The notes beneath the pieces are model-generated. The model had not been told where the DNA came from, searched no databases, and saw nothing but the letters and a program-made list of their open reading frames with translations. From Kitasatospora cheerisanensis KCTC 2395 (lineage in GTDB: Bacteria > Actinomycetota > Actinomycetes > Streptomycetales > Streptomycetaceae): 64,000 nt of DNA. Within the stretch, counting starts at the first letter, position 1. Every line of letters starts with the position of its first letter. Below are positions 9,035 to 21,275 of this stretch, in pieces. Made by a program: the position numbers and the translations under genes. The stretch spans positions 2,316,578 to 2,380,577 of the forward strand of contig NZ_KK853997.1 of the NCBI RefSeq assembly GCF_000696185.1, in the 5' to 3' direction.

Positions 9035-9667
9035 TCAGTGCGGGGCGCCCAGCGCTCCTGGCGGCAGGGCGAGTTCGCGTTCGGCGAGGGCGTACGCCAT
9101 CCCGGTGATCGCCGCCGGTCGCCCGGTGCGGTCGGTGTTGGCGTGCGCCCCCAGGCCGTCCAGGACGACCAGGAGTTGGATCGCGGTGACGTGCGGGTCC
9201 GGGGTGCGGAACTCCCCGGACTCGACGCCGTCGCGCAGCAGTGCCGTCAGCCCGTCCCGCCAGAGCGCCTCCTGCTGGCCGACCCGTTCCCGCAGGGCGG
9301 GCCGGAACCGGCTGAGGTGGCGGGCGTTCAGCCACAGCCGGCTCAGCTCGTCGTAGCGCCGCCCCTCGGTGCGGCCGAGGAAGCGGGCCAGCCGCCGGAC
9401 CGCCGGCAGGGCCGCGTCGGCCTCCGGCAGCAGTTCGGCCAGTTCGCCGCCGGCGGCGGTGCCGAAGGCCTCGGCGACCAGCTCCTCGGCGACCGGGAAG
9501 TAGTGGCTGATGAGGCCGGGACGGACGTCCAGCTCCTCGGCGACCCGCCGCATCGTGATGCACTCCAGGCCCTCGGCGAGGGCGATCCCGGCCGCGGCGG
9601 CCACGATCTCCGCCCGCCTGGCCTCGGGGTTCTTGCGCACCCGTTTCGGCTGAACGCTTGACGACAT
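9035..9667 (-). CDS. TetR-family transcriptional regulator
   Basis: From the ATG at 9665-9667 the protein has 210 residues. The N-terminal helix-turn-helix is clear (RRAEIVAAAAGIALAEGLECITMRRVAEELDVRPGLISHYF), preceded by a basic tail, and the ligand domain is of the BetI/AcrR C-terminal kind. Upstream in-frame starts would extend into the divergent permease gene and were rejected. The start is 11 bases from a CTATTGG inverted repeat, so self-repression and control of the divergent permease are likely. The amidohydrolase downstream is probably in the same transcript. Confidence 0.9.
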   Translation of the reverse strand: MSSSVQPKRVRKNPEARRAEIVAAAAGIALAEGLECITMRRVAEELDVRPGLISHYFPVAEELVAEAFGTAAGGELAELLPEADAALPAVRRLARFLGRTEGRRYDELSRLWLNARHLSRFRPALRERVGQQEALWRDGLTALLRDGVESGEFRTPDPHVTAIQLLVVLDGLGAHANTDRTGRPAAITGMAYALAERELALPPGALGAPH

Positions 9668-9677
9668 GCCTCGCACG

Positions 9678-9699
9678 CTATTGGATGTGCGACCAATAG
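9678..9699. promoter_or_regulatory. Probable TetR operator (CTATTGG-N8-CCAATAG)
   Basis: Perfect 7-base arms (9678-9684 and 9693-9699) flank an 8-base spacer, in the gap between the divergent tetR and permease genes. Its AT-rich arms stand out in this GC-rich background. The geometry fits dimeric TetR-family operators. Repression of both directions is inferred. Confidence 0.65.
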
Positions 9700-9776
9700 A
9701 CAAGCCGACTTCCGCACCGGCCGCTCCCGCACCGCCGACCGCACCGGCATCCGTACTCGAAACCTCGGAGGACTCC

Positions 9777-11210
9777 ATGGAATCCACGATTCCAGACCCC
9801 CGCACGGAGCTCCCCACGCCCCCACCGGCGGCCGACCGGGCCGGACGGATCGAGGCCCACGGCATCGACCACATCCCCGACTCCGAACGCCACGGCCGCC
9901 CCCGGGACCTGTTCGCGGTCTGGGCCGCCCCCAACGTCAGCTACCTCAACCTGGTGGTCGGCGGCACGCTGGTGCTGATCGGGCTCGACCTGTGGCAGTC
10001 GCTGGCCGTCATCGTGGTCGGCAACCTGCTCTGGGCCGGCGTCGGCCTGCTCGCCGTCAGCGGCCCGGCCGCGGGCGCCCCCAGCGAGGTCATCATGCGG
10101 GCGATGTTCGGCGTCCGCGGCAACCGGGTGAACATCGCCGTCACCGGCTGGCTGGTGTCGGTCTGCTACCTCGCCCTCAACTGGGCCGCCGCCTCGCTCG
10201 CCGCCTTCGGCCTCGCCGAACGGGCCGGCCTCACCCCGGGCGCCCCGCTGAAGGTGCTGGTCATCGTGCTGATCGCGGCCGCCACCCTGGCCATCTCGGT
10301 GTACGGCCACGCCACCATCGTCCGCCTCTACGGGCCGTTCACCCTGGTGCTCACCGCGGTCTTCCTGCTGCTCACCGGCTACCTGCTGACCGGCGGCCAC
10401 ACCGACTGGCACTACCGTCCCGCCGACCCGCTGCACGGCACCGCCCTGGTCGCCGCCCTGGCCGGCGGCACCGCGCTGATCGCCTCCGCCCCGCTGTCCT
10501 ACTCCACCAGCGCCGACTTCTCCCGCTACCTCCCCCGCACCACCTCGCCCCGCGCGGTGGCCGGCTGGACGGCGCTCGGCGCCTTCGTCCCCAGCGTCCT
10601 GTTCACCGCCCTCGGCAGCCTCGCCGCCACCACCCTCGACATGACGGACCCGCAGTCCGCCCTCACCGCCGTCCTGCCCGGCTGGTTCCGGCCACTCTTC
10701 CTGCTGGCCATCGTCCTCAGCGCGGTCGCCAACAACGCCATGACCGCCTACTCCTCCGGCCTCGCCCTGCAAGCCGTCGGCCTGCGCATCCGCCGCTCCC
10801 GCAGCGTCGCCCTGGACGGTGCGCTGGGCGTCGCGCTCACCCTGTACGCGCTGCTGGTCTCCAACTTCCTCGACACCGTCAACAACATGCTGGAGCTGAT
10901 GGTCGCCCTCACCGGCCCGGTCATGGCCGTCTACGCCACCGACGTCCTCTGGCGCCGCAACCGCTACCACGGCCCCGCCCTGACCGACGAGACCCCCGGC
11001 TCCCCCCACTGGTACTTCCACGGCGTCAACCGGGCCGGCGCGGCCGCCCTCGTCCTCGGCACCGCGGCTGCCACGCTGTGCCTGTCCACCCAGCTCTTCA
11101 CCGGCCCGCTCGCCCACCTCGCCGGGGACACCGACCTGTCCCTCCCCGCCGGCATGCTCACCGCCGCCGCGACGTACTGGCTCCTCATGCCCCGCCGCGG
11201 CACCGCCTGA
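9777..11210 (+). CDS. NCS1-family purine-cytosine permease-like transporter
   Basis: From the ATG at 9777, with CGGAGG upstream, the protein has 477 residues and about 12 membrane helices. The NCS1 pattern is seen: a polar N-terminus with EAHGIDHIPDSERHG, then APNVSYLNLVVGGTLVL as helix 1, SEVIMRAMFGVRGN, and DFSRYLPRTTSPRAVAGWTALGAFVP in the middle. The HWYFHGVNRAG segment near the C-terminus is typical of CodB-like members. NCS1 proteins import nucleobases, allantoin, hydantoins or thiamine with protons or sodium; the substrate here is not known. It is divergent from tetR and shares its operator region. Confidence 0.9.
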   Translation: MESTIPDPRTELPTPPPAADRAGRIEAHGIDHIPDSERHGRPRDLFAVWAAPNVSYLNLVVGGTLVLIGLDLWQSLAVIVVGNLLWAGVGLLAVSGPAAGAPSEVIMRAMFGVRGNRVNIAVTGWLVSVCYLALNWAAASLAAFGLAERAGLTPGAPLKVLVIVLIAAATLAISVYGHATIVRLYGPFTLVLTAVFLLLTGYLLTGGHTDWHYRPADPLHGTALVAALAGGTALIASAPLSYSTSADFSRYLPRTTSPRAVAGWTALGAFVPSVLFTALGSLAATTLDMTDPQSALTAVLPGWFRPLFLLAIVLSAVANNAMTAYSSGLALQAVGLRIRRSRSVALDGALGVALTLYALLVSNFLDTVNNMLELMVALTGPVMAVYATDVLWRRNRYHGPALTDETPGSPHWYFHGVNRAGAAALVLGTAAATLCLSTQLFTGPLAHLAGDTDLSLPAGMLTAAATYWLLMPRRGTA

Positions 11211-12588
11211 CCCTTCGGCGGGCCGACAGCGGAGGTCCGCCCGGGAGCAGCACGCTCCCGGGCGGACCTCGCCGTACGTCACCGGCCCGCGGCCCCCGCC
11301 GCCGGGGCCGACGCAGCCCCGACGCCGGAGCGCTCGCCCCGGCCGACGGGGCGGGCGTCGCGTTCACGCCCTCCGCGGGCGTCGCCGTGGTCACCGGCTT
11401 GCCGAGGGCGCTGTGCTTCACGTACTCGTCCCAGTCCACGTTCCAGTCGCCGAAGCCGTTGCCGAACGGCTCCATCTCGTGGCCCCGGCTGTTGACCACC
11501 TGCACGAGGTCGCCGACCCGGGTGTTGTCGAAGAACCACTTCGCGTTGTCGGTGCTCATGCCGGTGCAGCCGTGGCTGACGTTCTCCCGGCCCTGCGCCC
11601 AGGTCGACCAGGGCGCCGCGTGCACGTACTCACCGCTCCAGGTCACCCGGGTGGCCCACTGCACGTCCAGGTCGTAGGACTCGCTGCTGCCGTCGGGTAT
11701 GCCGATGGTCTCGCCGCTCATCCGGACGCTGGCCTCCTGGCCCAGCACCACCTTGACACCGTTGCGGGTGTCGAAGCCCGGCTTGCCGGTGGTGACCGGG
11801 ATGGTCCTGACCACCTCGCCGTTGCGCTTGTACGTCAGCTCGTCGCTGCCCGCGTCGATCACGGCCTCGATCCGGTCGCCGGTCCGCAGCGCGAGGCTCT
11901 GCTTCTCGCCCCCGTAGACGCCGTCGGCTATTCGCTCGCCCGGCAGCTCGTAGGCGAGCTTCACCGTGGTGTTGGCCGGCCAGTAGTCCTGCGGCCGGAA
12001 GTGCAGGTTCTGGTCGTCGATCCAGTACCAGGCGCCGGTGACGGCGGGCTGCGAGGTGACGGTCAGTCCGCGTTCGATCTGCTGGCGGGCCGCCGCGTCG
12101 GTGACCTTCTCGGAGAGCTTGACGGTGAGCGGCTGGCCGACGCCGTAGACGCCGCTGCCGGAGCTGTCGGGGCCGAGTTCGGCGTTGACGACGTGCTGCG
12201 CGGCGGCCGTGGTGAAGCTGGAGTCGATCTCGCCGCTGCCGCCCCTGCCGTCCTCCGCGGCGACCTTGACGGTGTATCCGGCGCCCGCCCGCAGCGGGTC
12301 GGTGGTCTGCCAGTGCTGCCCGTCCGCGGCCAGCTGTCCGGCGACGGGCTTTCCGTCGGGTCCGGTGACGGTGACGGCGCCGAGCTTGGTGGTGCCGTCC
12401 GTCGTGACGCTGAACGCCTTCGCCGGGTCGACCTTGTCGCCGGCGGCCGAGGTGTGGATCAGCGGGGCCACGTCGATCCGGTGGGGCGAGTTCTTCGACT
12501 CTCCGCCGCCGGAGCAGGCCGCGGCCGGTGTGATCACCAGCAGGGCGGCGAGCGCGGTCCGGGTACTGACTGTCCGAGAGCCCTTCAA
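11185..12588 (-). CDS. L,D-transpeptidase lipoprotein with Ig-like domain (apparent C-terminal frameshift)
   Basis: The enzyme forms 3-3 cross-links in peptidoglycan. The uninterrupted frame gives 467 residues: a lipoprotein signal with lipobox PAAACSG (Cys near residue 25), Ig-like domains of the mycobacterial LdtMt2 kind over about 40-240, and a YkuD catalytic domain with SHGCTGM (nucleophile Cys) near residue 345. The TTG start at 12588 has GGAGG upstream. After GASAPASG the frame turns Arg-rich, runs through the terminator hairpin and overlaps the permease end. One extra base in the C run at 11317-11320 would restore an Ala/Pro tail ending at TGA 11279, nine bases before the hairpin. The true end is therefore probably 11279. 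Confidence 0.9.
   Translation of the reverse strand: MKGSRTVSTRTALAALLVITPAAACSGGGESKNSPHRIDVAPLIHTSAAGDKVDPAKAFSVTTDGTTKLGAVTVTGPDGKPVAGQLAADGQHWQTTDPLRAGAGYTVKVAAEDGRGGSGEIDSSFTTAAAQHVVNAELGPDSSGSGVYGVGQPLTVKLSEKVTDAAARQQIERGLTVTSQPAVTGAWYWIDDQNLHFRPQDYWPANTTVKLAYELPGERIADGVYGGEKQSLALRTGDRIEAVIDAGSDELTYKRNGEVVRTIPVTTGKPGFDTRNGVKVVLGQEASVRMSGETIGIPDGSSESYDLDVQWATRVTWSGEYVHAAPWSTWAQGRENVSHGCTGMSTDNAKWFFDNTRVGDLVQVVNSRGHEMEPFGNGFGDWNVDWDEYVKHSALGKPVTTATPAEGVNATPAPSAGASAPASGLRRPRRRGPRAGDVRRGPPGSVLLPGGPPLSARRRVRRCRGGA
11232..11270. terminator. Bidirectional terminator between the permease and L,D-transpeptidase genes
   Basis: A perfect 17-base inverted repeat (11232-11248 with 11254-11270) with a five-base loop. 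It follows the permease stop on plus. On minus it would lie inside the transpeptidase reading frame unless that frame ends at 11279, which is one reason to suspect a frameshift in that gene. Confidence 0.8.
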
Positions 12589-12687
12589 CGGAACCTCCCA
12601 GGGTTGGAACCTGCCTCGAAGCGTAGGAAGGCGTCACCCCTGGGGCACTCCGGGTAACCCGGGCGGGGGAATCCGCGGCAACGACGA

Positions 12688-12721
12688 GAGCCGGGCACCC
12701 CCCGGAGGGAGTACCCGGCTC
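12688..12721 (-). terminator. Terminator of the ctaCDF operon
   Basis: An inverted repeat (GAGCCGGG at 12688-12695 with CCCGGCTC at 12714-12721, extendable inward) lies 28 bases after the ctaF stop and before the transpeptidase start. Confidence 0.6.
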
Positions 12722-12748
12722 GCCGTGCGGCTTGCGCGATCCGGAACC

Positions 12749-13165
12749 TTACTGGTTCTGGTTCTCGCCGCGGTAGAACTCGAAGACCCAGCCGTACAGG
12801 CCGATCAGCAGGACCGGGATCGACCAGAACAGCAGCCACCAGCCGAAGATGACGCCCAGGAAGGCCAGCGCGCCACCGATCGCCAGGGAGAGCGGCTGCC
12901 AGCTGTGCGGGGCGAAGAAGCCCAGCTCGCCGGCGTCGTCCGAGACCTCGGCCTCGGGGTTGTCGCCCGCACCGGTATCCACCCGCTTGGCGGTGAACGC
13001 CAGGTAGAAGCCGATGAAGGCGCACAGGCCGAAGGCCAGGAACAGCGCGGTGGTGCCCGCGGCCTCAAGGCCGTGGTCGGACTTGGTGGTCCACACGAAG
13101 TAGGTGATCGCGATGGCCAGCGTGAACACGGCCAGACCGGCGAAGATCTTTCCCTGTTCCTTCAT
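12749..13165 (-). CDS. ctaF: Cytochrome c oxidase subunit IV
   Basis: The 138-residue protein is the small actinobacterial-type subunit IV of the aa3 oxidase. It has four predicted membrane helices (about 7-25, 38-58, 93-108 and 110-128) and the conserved PHSWQPL segment between them. Its ATG shares bases with the ctaD stop (TGATG), which indicates translational coupling. It is the last gene of ctaC-ctaD-ctaF, followed by a hairpin. Confidence 0.95.
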   Translation of the reverse strand: MKEQGKIFAGLAVFTLAIAITYFVWTTKSDHGLEAAGTTALFLAFGLCAFIGFYLAFTAKRVDTGAGDNPEAEVSDDAGELGFFAPHSWQPLSLAIGGALAFLGVIFGWWLLFWSIPVLLIGLYGWVFEFYRGENQNQ

Positions 13166-14940
13166 CAGACGTCACCCTCCTTCTTGCCCTTGCCCAGGGA
13201 CGGGCGGTCGTAGTGCGCGGGGGTCACACCCTCGAAGTGCTTCGCCGGCTCACCGTGGTTCTCCAGGTAGTCCAGCGCGGCGATCTCCGGGTGGTGCAGG
13301 TCGAACGCCGGGGATTCCGAACGGATGCGCGGCAGCGTGGTGAAGTTGTGCCGCGGCGGCGGGCAGGAGGTCGCCCACTCCAGCGAACGGCCGTAGCCCC
13401 ACGGGTCGTCGACGTTGACCTTCTCGCCGTACTTCGCGGTCTTCCACACGTTGTAGAGGAACGGGAGCATCGACAGGCCGAGCAGGAACGAACCGATGGT
13501 CGACACCGTGTTCAGCGTGGTGAAGCCGTCGCCGGCCAGGTAGTCGGCGTAGCGGCGGGGCATGCCCTCCGCGCCGAGCCAGTGCTGGACCAGGAAGGTG
13601 GTGTGGAAGCCGAAGAACAGCGTCCAGAAGGTGATCTTGCCGAGGCGCTCGTCCAGCATCTTGCCCGTCATCTTCGGCCACCAGAAGTGGAAGCCGGCGA
13701 ACATCGCGAAGACGACGGTGCCGAACACCACGTAGTGGAAGTGCGCGACGACGAAGTACGAGTCCGAGACGTGGAAGTCGATCGGCGGGGAGGCGAGCAG
13801 AACACCCGTCAGACCACCGAACAGGAAGGTGACCAGGAAGCCGATCGTCCAGAGCATCGGGGTCTCGAAGCTCAGCGAGCCCTTCCACATGGTGCCGACC
13901 CAGTTGAAGAACTTCACACCGGTCGGGACCGCGATCAGGAAGGTCATGAACGAGAAGAACGGCAGCAGTACCTGGCCGGTCACGTACATGTGGTGCGCCC
14001 ACACCGTCACCGAGAGGCCGGCGATGGCGATGGTCGCGGCGATCAGGCCGGAGTAGCCGAACATCGGCTTGCGGCTGAACACCGGGATGATCTCGGAGAC
14101 GATGCCGAAGAACGGCAGCGCGATGATGTAGACCTCGGGGTGACCGAAGAACCAGAACAGGTGCTGCCACAGCATGGCGCCACCGTTGGTCGGGTCGAAG
14201 ACGTGGGCCCCGAACTTGCGGTCCGCCTCCAGGGCGAACAGCGCGGCGGCCAGCACCGGGAAGGCCAGCAGGATCAGCACGGCGGTCAGCAGGACGTTCC
14301 AGACGAAGATCGACATCCGGAACATCGTCATGCCGGGCGCGCGCATGCAGATGATCGTGGTGATGAAGTTGACCGCACCGAGGATGGTGCCGAAGCCCGA
14401 GAAGGCCAGACCCATGATCCACATGTCGGCGCCGATGCCCGGCGAGCGGACCGCGTCCGACAGCGGCGAGTAGGCGAACCAGCCGAAGTCGGCCGCACCC
14501 TGCGGGGTCAGGAAGCCCGCCACCGCGATGATCGAGCCGAACAGGTACAGCCAGTAGGCGAACATGTTCAGGCGCGGGAACGCGACGTCGGGGGCGCCGA
14601 TCTGGAGCGGCATGATCCAGTTGGCGAAGCCCGCGAACAGCGGGGTGGCGAACATCAGCAGCATGATCGTGCCATGCATGGTGAACGCCTGGTTGAACTG
14701 CTCGTTCGACAGGATCTGCGTACCCGGCCGGGCGAGCTCGGCGCGCATGACCAGGGCGAGCACGCCGCCGATCAGGAAGAACGCGAACGAGGTCGCCAGG
14801 TACAGGGTGCCGATCGTCTTGTGGTCAGTGGTGGTGAGCCACTTGATGATCGCGTTGCCCGGCTTGCGCACACGAGGGGTCCCCGAGGTGACGGCCCCGG
14901 CTCCCCCACCGGCCGCGGCGGGCTCGTTGAGGATGGTCAC
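13165..14940 (-). CDS. ctaD: Cytochrome c oxidase subunit I
   Basis: The 591-residue catalytic subunit holds heme a and the heme a3-CuB centre that reduces oxygen. Key motifs are intact: [10 protein letters not shown] (heme a His), [18 protein letters not shown] with the cross-linked His-Tyr pair, WAHHMYVTG (CuB histidines), and [10 protein letters not shown] (heme a3 and heme a His). Twelve membrane helices are seen. The C-terminal tail after the last helix (SCPPPRHNF onward) is typical of actinobacteria. The start overlaps the ctaC stop by four bases (ATGA). Confidence 0.98.
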   Translation of the reverse strand: MTILNEPAAAGGGAGAVTSGTPRVRKPGNAIIKWLTTTDHKTIGTLYLATSFAFFLIGGVLALVMRAELARPGTQILSNEQFNQAFTMHGTIMLLMFATPLFAGFANWIMPLQIGAPDVAFPRLNMFAYWLYLFGSIIAVAGFLTPQGAADFGWFAYSPLSDAVRSPGIGADMWIMGLAFSGFGTILGAVNFITTIICMRAPGMTMFRMSIFVWNVLLTAVLILLAFPVLAAALFALEADRKFGAHVFDPTNGGAMLWQHLFWFFGHPEVYIIALPFFGIVSEIIPVFSRKPMFGYSGLIAATIAIAGLSVTVWAHHMYVTGQVLLPFFSFMTFLIAVPTGVKFFNWVGTMWKGSLSFETPMLWTIGFLVTFLFGGLTGVLLASPPIDFHVSDSYFVVAHFHYVVFGTVVFAMFAGFHFWWPKMTGKMLDERLGKITFWTLFFGFHTTFLVQHWLGAEGMPRRYADYLAGDGFTTLNTVSTIGSFLLGLSMLPFLYNVWKTAKYGEKVNVDDPWGYGRSLEWATSCPPPRHNFTTLPRIRSESPAFDLHHPEIAALDYLENHGEPAKHFEGVTPAHYDRPSLGKGKKEGDV

Positions 14941-15794
14941 TTCTCTTCACTACTTCCCGTGGGGAGGATGCCTGCGGGAACCGCGCCGGCCTGGCCCTTG
15001 TCGCGGAGTCCCTTCAGGTGCGCCTCGTACTCGTCGTGCGAGACGACCTTCACGTTGAAGAGCATCCGCGAGTGGTCGACGCCGCAGAGCTCGGCGCACT
15101 TGCCACGGAAGGTGCCGTACGCGGTCGGGGTCACCTCGAACTCGTTGACCACACCGGGCACGACGTCCATCTTCATCATGAAGTTGACGGGCCAGAAGTC
15201 GTGGATGACGTCGTTGGAGGTCAGCCGGAACTTCACCGACTCGTTGATCGGCAGGTAGAGGGTCGGAGCCTCCTTGGTGCTGCCGACCTCGTACGCCGCC
15301 GTGGTGCTCGACGGGTCGGGGATCTCGCTGTTCTCGTAGTTGAACGCCCAACTCCACTGGAAGCCCACCACGTTGATGGTGTGCTGGGGCTTCTCGGAGA
15401 CCTTCGTCAGGGTGGCCTCGTCGCGCGCGACGAAGTAGAACAGCACCGAGACGATGACGAGGGGGACCGCGGTGTACAGCGCCTCGATGGGCACGTTGTA
15501 CCGGGTCTGAGCGGGGATCTCCACCTTGGTGCGGCTGCGCCGGTGGAAGATCACGCTCCAGAGGATCAGACCCCACATCAATGCACCAACAACCAGAGCC
15601 GCGATCCACGAGCCCTGCCACATGTGAAGGACCAGCGGGCCTTCCTTGGTGACGGGACTGGGGAGGCCAAGCCTGGGCAGGTCGTTGGCCGAGCAGCCGG
15701 TGGCGGTCGCGATGACGAGGCCCAGTGCCAGCGCCTGAGGCAGCTTCCGCCGCATCGTGCGCCGCGGCGAGCGGTCGGAGCCGTTGGGACTCAC
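14937..15794 (-). CDS. ctaC: Cytochrome c oxidase subunit II
   Basis: Subunit II carries the CuA centre that accepts electrons from QcrC. The GTG at 15792-15794 with GGAAGG upstream gives 285 residues; a longer frame to 15905 has no good ribosome site. There is a lipoprotein-type signal with [10 protein letters not shown], two membrane helices ([21 protein letters not shown] and [19 protein letters not shown]), and a cupredoxin domain with GFQWSWAF and the CuA motif [12 protein letters not shown]. First gene of ctaCDF. Confidence 0.96.
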   Translation of the reverse strand: MSPNGSDRSPRRTMRRKLPQALALGLVIATATGCSANDLPRLGLPSPVTKEGPLVLHMWQGSWIAALVVGALMWGLILWSVIFHRRSRTKVEIPAQTRYNVPIEALYTAVPLVIVSVLFYFVARDEATLTKVSEKPQHTINVVGFQWSWAFNYENSEIPDPSSTTAAYEVGSTKEAPTLYLPINESVKFRLTSNDVIHDFWPVNFMMKMDVVPGVVNEFEVTPTAYGTFRGKCAELCGVDHSRMLFNVKVVSHDEYEAHLKGLRDKGQAGAVPAGILPTGSSEEK

Positions 15795-16148
15795 GTAGCG
15801 CCTTCCCGAAGTCTCGCCCGCGAACGCACCACCCTCAGGAGTCCGTTGATCTGGTCTCCCCGGCGGCCCGGCCACGGGCACGGTTTGAATGCTTATGCGG
15901 GCCAAACGCTACTCCATCCTTATGCGGCACTCACGGGCAGCCCCCGCTAACGCGCCGCCCGGCTACCCGATCAGCCCCCGAGGGGTGAAGCACCCCGGAA
16001 CAGCGGACGGAGTCGCAGGTCATGGCGGACTTCCGAGCCTCCCACGACCGAACGGGCGACCGCACTGCGACACGCGGGTGACGGACCGTCGGACGCTGCC
16101 GAGGCCGGGAGGAATCCCCCCGTAAGGGGCGTCGTCTACGGTGGCCCC
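15795..16148. promoter_or_regulatory. Divergent intergenic region between ctaC and the desulfurase fusion
   Basis: No gene is seen in these 354 bases. The sequence CTTATGCGG occurs twice (15892-15900 and 15919-15927), 27 bases apart, in the part that should hold the ctaC promoter. TATCAG-like and other hexamers exist, but no promoter stands out clearly for the plus-strand gene. Confidence 0.4.
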
Positions 16149-17537
16149 GTGCCCTACTTCGACGCCGCCTCCACCGCTCCGCTGCACCCCGTCGCCCGCC
16201 AGGCGCTGCTCGCCGCCCTCGACGAGGGCTGGGCCGACCCCGCCCGGCTGCACCGCTCCGGCCGGCAGGCCCGGATGCTGCTCGACGCCGCCCGGGAGAC
16301 CGTCGCCGAGGTGCTCGGGGCCCGCGCCGACGAGATCGTCTTCACCGCATCCGGCACCCAGGCCGTCCAGTTGGGCGTCCTCGGCGCGCTCCGCGGCAAC
16401 CGCCGGCGCGGCGCCCACCTGCTGCACTCCGCGGTCGAGCACTCCGCCGTGCTGCACACCGCCGAGCGGTGGACCGCCGACGGCGGCGCCGCGGACGCCG
16501 TCCCGGTCGACCGTCACGGCCGGGTCGACGCCGCGGAGTTCGCCGCCGCGCTGCGGCCGGACACCGCGCTCGCCGTCCTCCAGTCCGCCAACCACGAGGT
16601 CGGCACCCTGCAGCCGGTCGCCGAGACCGCCGCCCTGATCGGGGACGTCCCGCTGCTGGTGGACGCCGCGCAGAGCGCCGGCCGGCTGCCGGTGCCGGGC
16701 GGCTGGTCGGTCCTGACGGCCAGTGCGCACAAGTGGGGCGGCCCGGCCGGCGTCGGCGTGCTGGCGGTCCGCAAGGGCGTCCGGTACGTCTCCCCGCTGC
16801 CCGCCGACGACCGGGAGAGCGGGCGGGTGCCGGGCTTCGTCAACGTCCCCGCGATCGTGGCCGCCGCCGCCTCGCTGCGGGCGGTCCGGGCCGAGGCCGA
16901 GACGGAGAACGCCCGGCTGCGCGAACTGGTCGAACTGATCCGGCGTCGGATCCCGCAGCTGGTCCCCGAGGTGGAGGTGGTCGGCCACCCGGAGCTCCGG
17001 CTCCCCCACCTGGTCACCTTTTCCTGCCTGTACGTGGACGGCGAGGTGCTGCTCGGCGAACTCGACAAGGCCGGCTTCGCCGTCAACTCCGGCTCCTCCT
17101 GCACCTCCAGCACGCTGACGCCGAGCCACGTGCTGGCCGCGATGGGCGTCCTCACCGAGGGCAACGTCCGTGTCTCGCTCCCGCCGGGCGCCGCCGCCGC
17201 GGACGTCGAGCGCTTCCTCGACGTGCTCCCCGGCGTGGTCGCCGCGATCCGCGGCCCGCTCGGCCTCGACCTCCCCGCCCCGGCCCCCACCGCCGACGCG
17301 CTCGTCCTCGACACCCTCGGCAAGCGCTGCCCGCTGCCGATCATCGAACTCGCCAGGCGCATCCCCGAGGTCGCCCCCGGCGGCCGCGTCGCCGTCCTCT
17401 CCGACGACGAGGCGGCCCGCCACGACATCCCCGCCTGGTGCGACATGTGCGGCCACACCTACGCGGGCGAAACCCCGGCCACCGCCTACGGCGCGGACCG
17501 CGGCACGGCGTACCTGGTGGTGAAAGGGCACCACTAG
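16149..17537 (+). CDS. Cysteine desulfurase fused to a TusA-like sulfurtransferase domain
   Basis: The 462-residue protein joins two sulfur-transfer modules. Residues 1-380 are a class V PLP cysteine desulfurase: YFDAASTAP start, SAVEHSAVLHTAERW (PLP-stacking His), SANHEVGTLQP, PLP lysine in TASAHKWGG, and the mobile-loop Cys in NSGSSCTSSTLTPSHVL. Residues 390-462 are a TusA-like domain with the persulfide-accepting Cys in LGKRCPLPIIELARRI. The order suggests direct passing of sulfane sulfur from the desulfurase to the TusA cysteine. The start is GTG; only a weak upstream site is seen. It is divergent from ctaC. The acceptor pathway (tRNA thiolation, cofactor, Fe-S) is not shown by context. 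Confidence 0.92.
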   Translation: MPYFDAASTAPLHPVARQALLAALDEGWADPARLHRSGRQARMLLDAARETVAEVLGARADEIVFTASGTQAVQLGVLGALRGNRRRGAHLLHSAVEHSAVLHTAERWTADGGAADAVPVDRHGRVDAAEFAAALRPDTALAVLQSANHEVGTLQPVAETAALIGDVPLLVDAAQSAGRLPVPGGWSVLTASAHKWGGPAGVGVLAVRKGVRYVSPLPADDRESGRVPGFVNVPAIVAAAASLRAVRAEAETENARLRELVELIRRRIPQLVPEVEVVGHPELRLPHLVTFSCLYVDGEVLLGELDKAGFAVNSGSSCTSSTLTPSHVLAAMGVLTEGNVRVSLPPGAAAADVERFLDVLPGVVAAIRGPLGLDLPAPAPTADALVLDTLGKRCPLPIIELARRIPEVAPGGRVAVLSDDEAARHDIPAWCDMCGHTYAGETPATAYGADRGTAYLVVKGHH

Positions 17538-17644
17538 GGGCCCGGGGAACGGCGGGGCCGGGACTGCTGGCGGGCGACGGGGCGCAGAGGGTCGGGTCGT
17601 TCCGGGTTCCCATTCCGGCCCGAGCCCCACGCGCCCCGGCGGAC

Positions 17645-21252
<3,608 letters not shown>

Positions 21253-21275
21253 CCGCCGTTCGGTCCCGCGGGTGC

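Noticed and set aside
14937..15905. Longer ctaC with start at 15905
   Set aside because: The extra 37 residues have no family match and no ribosome site; the GTG at 15794 has GGAAGG.
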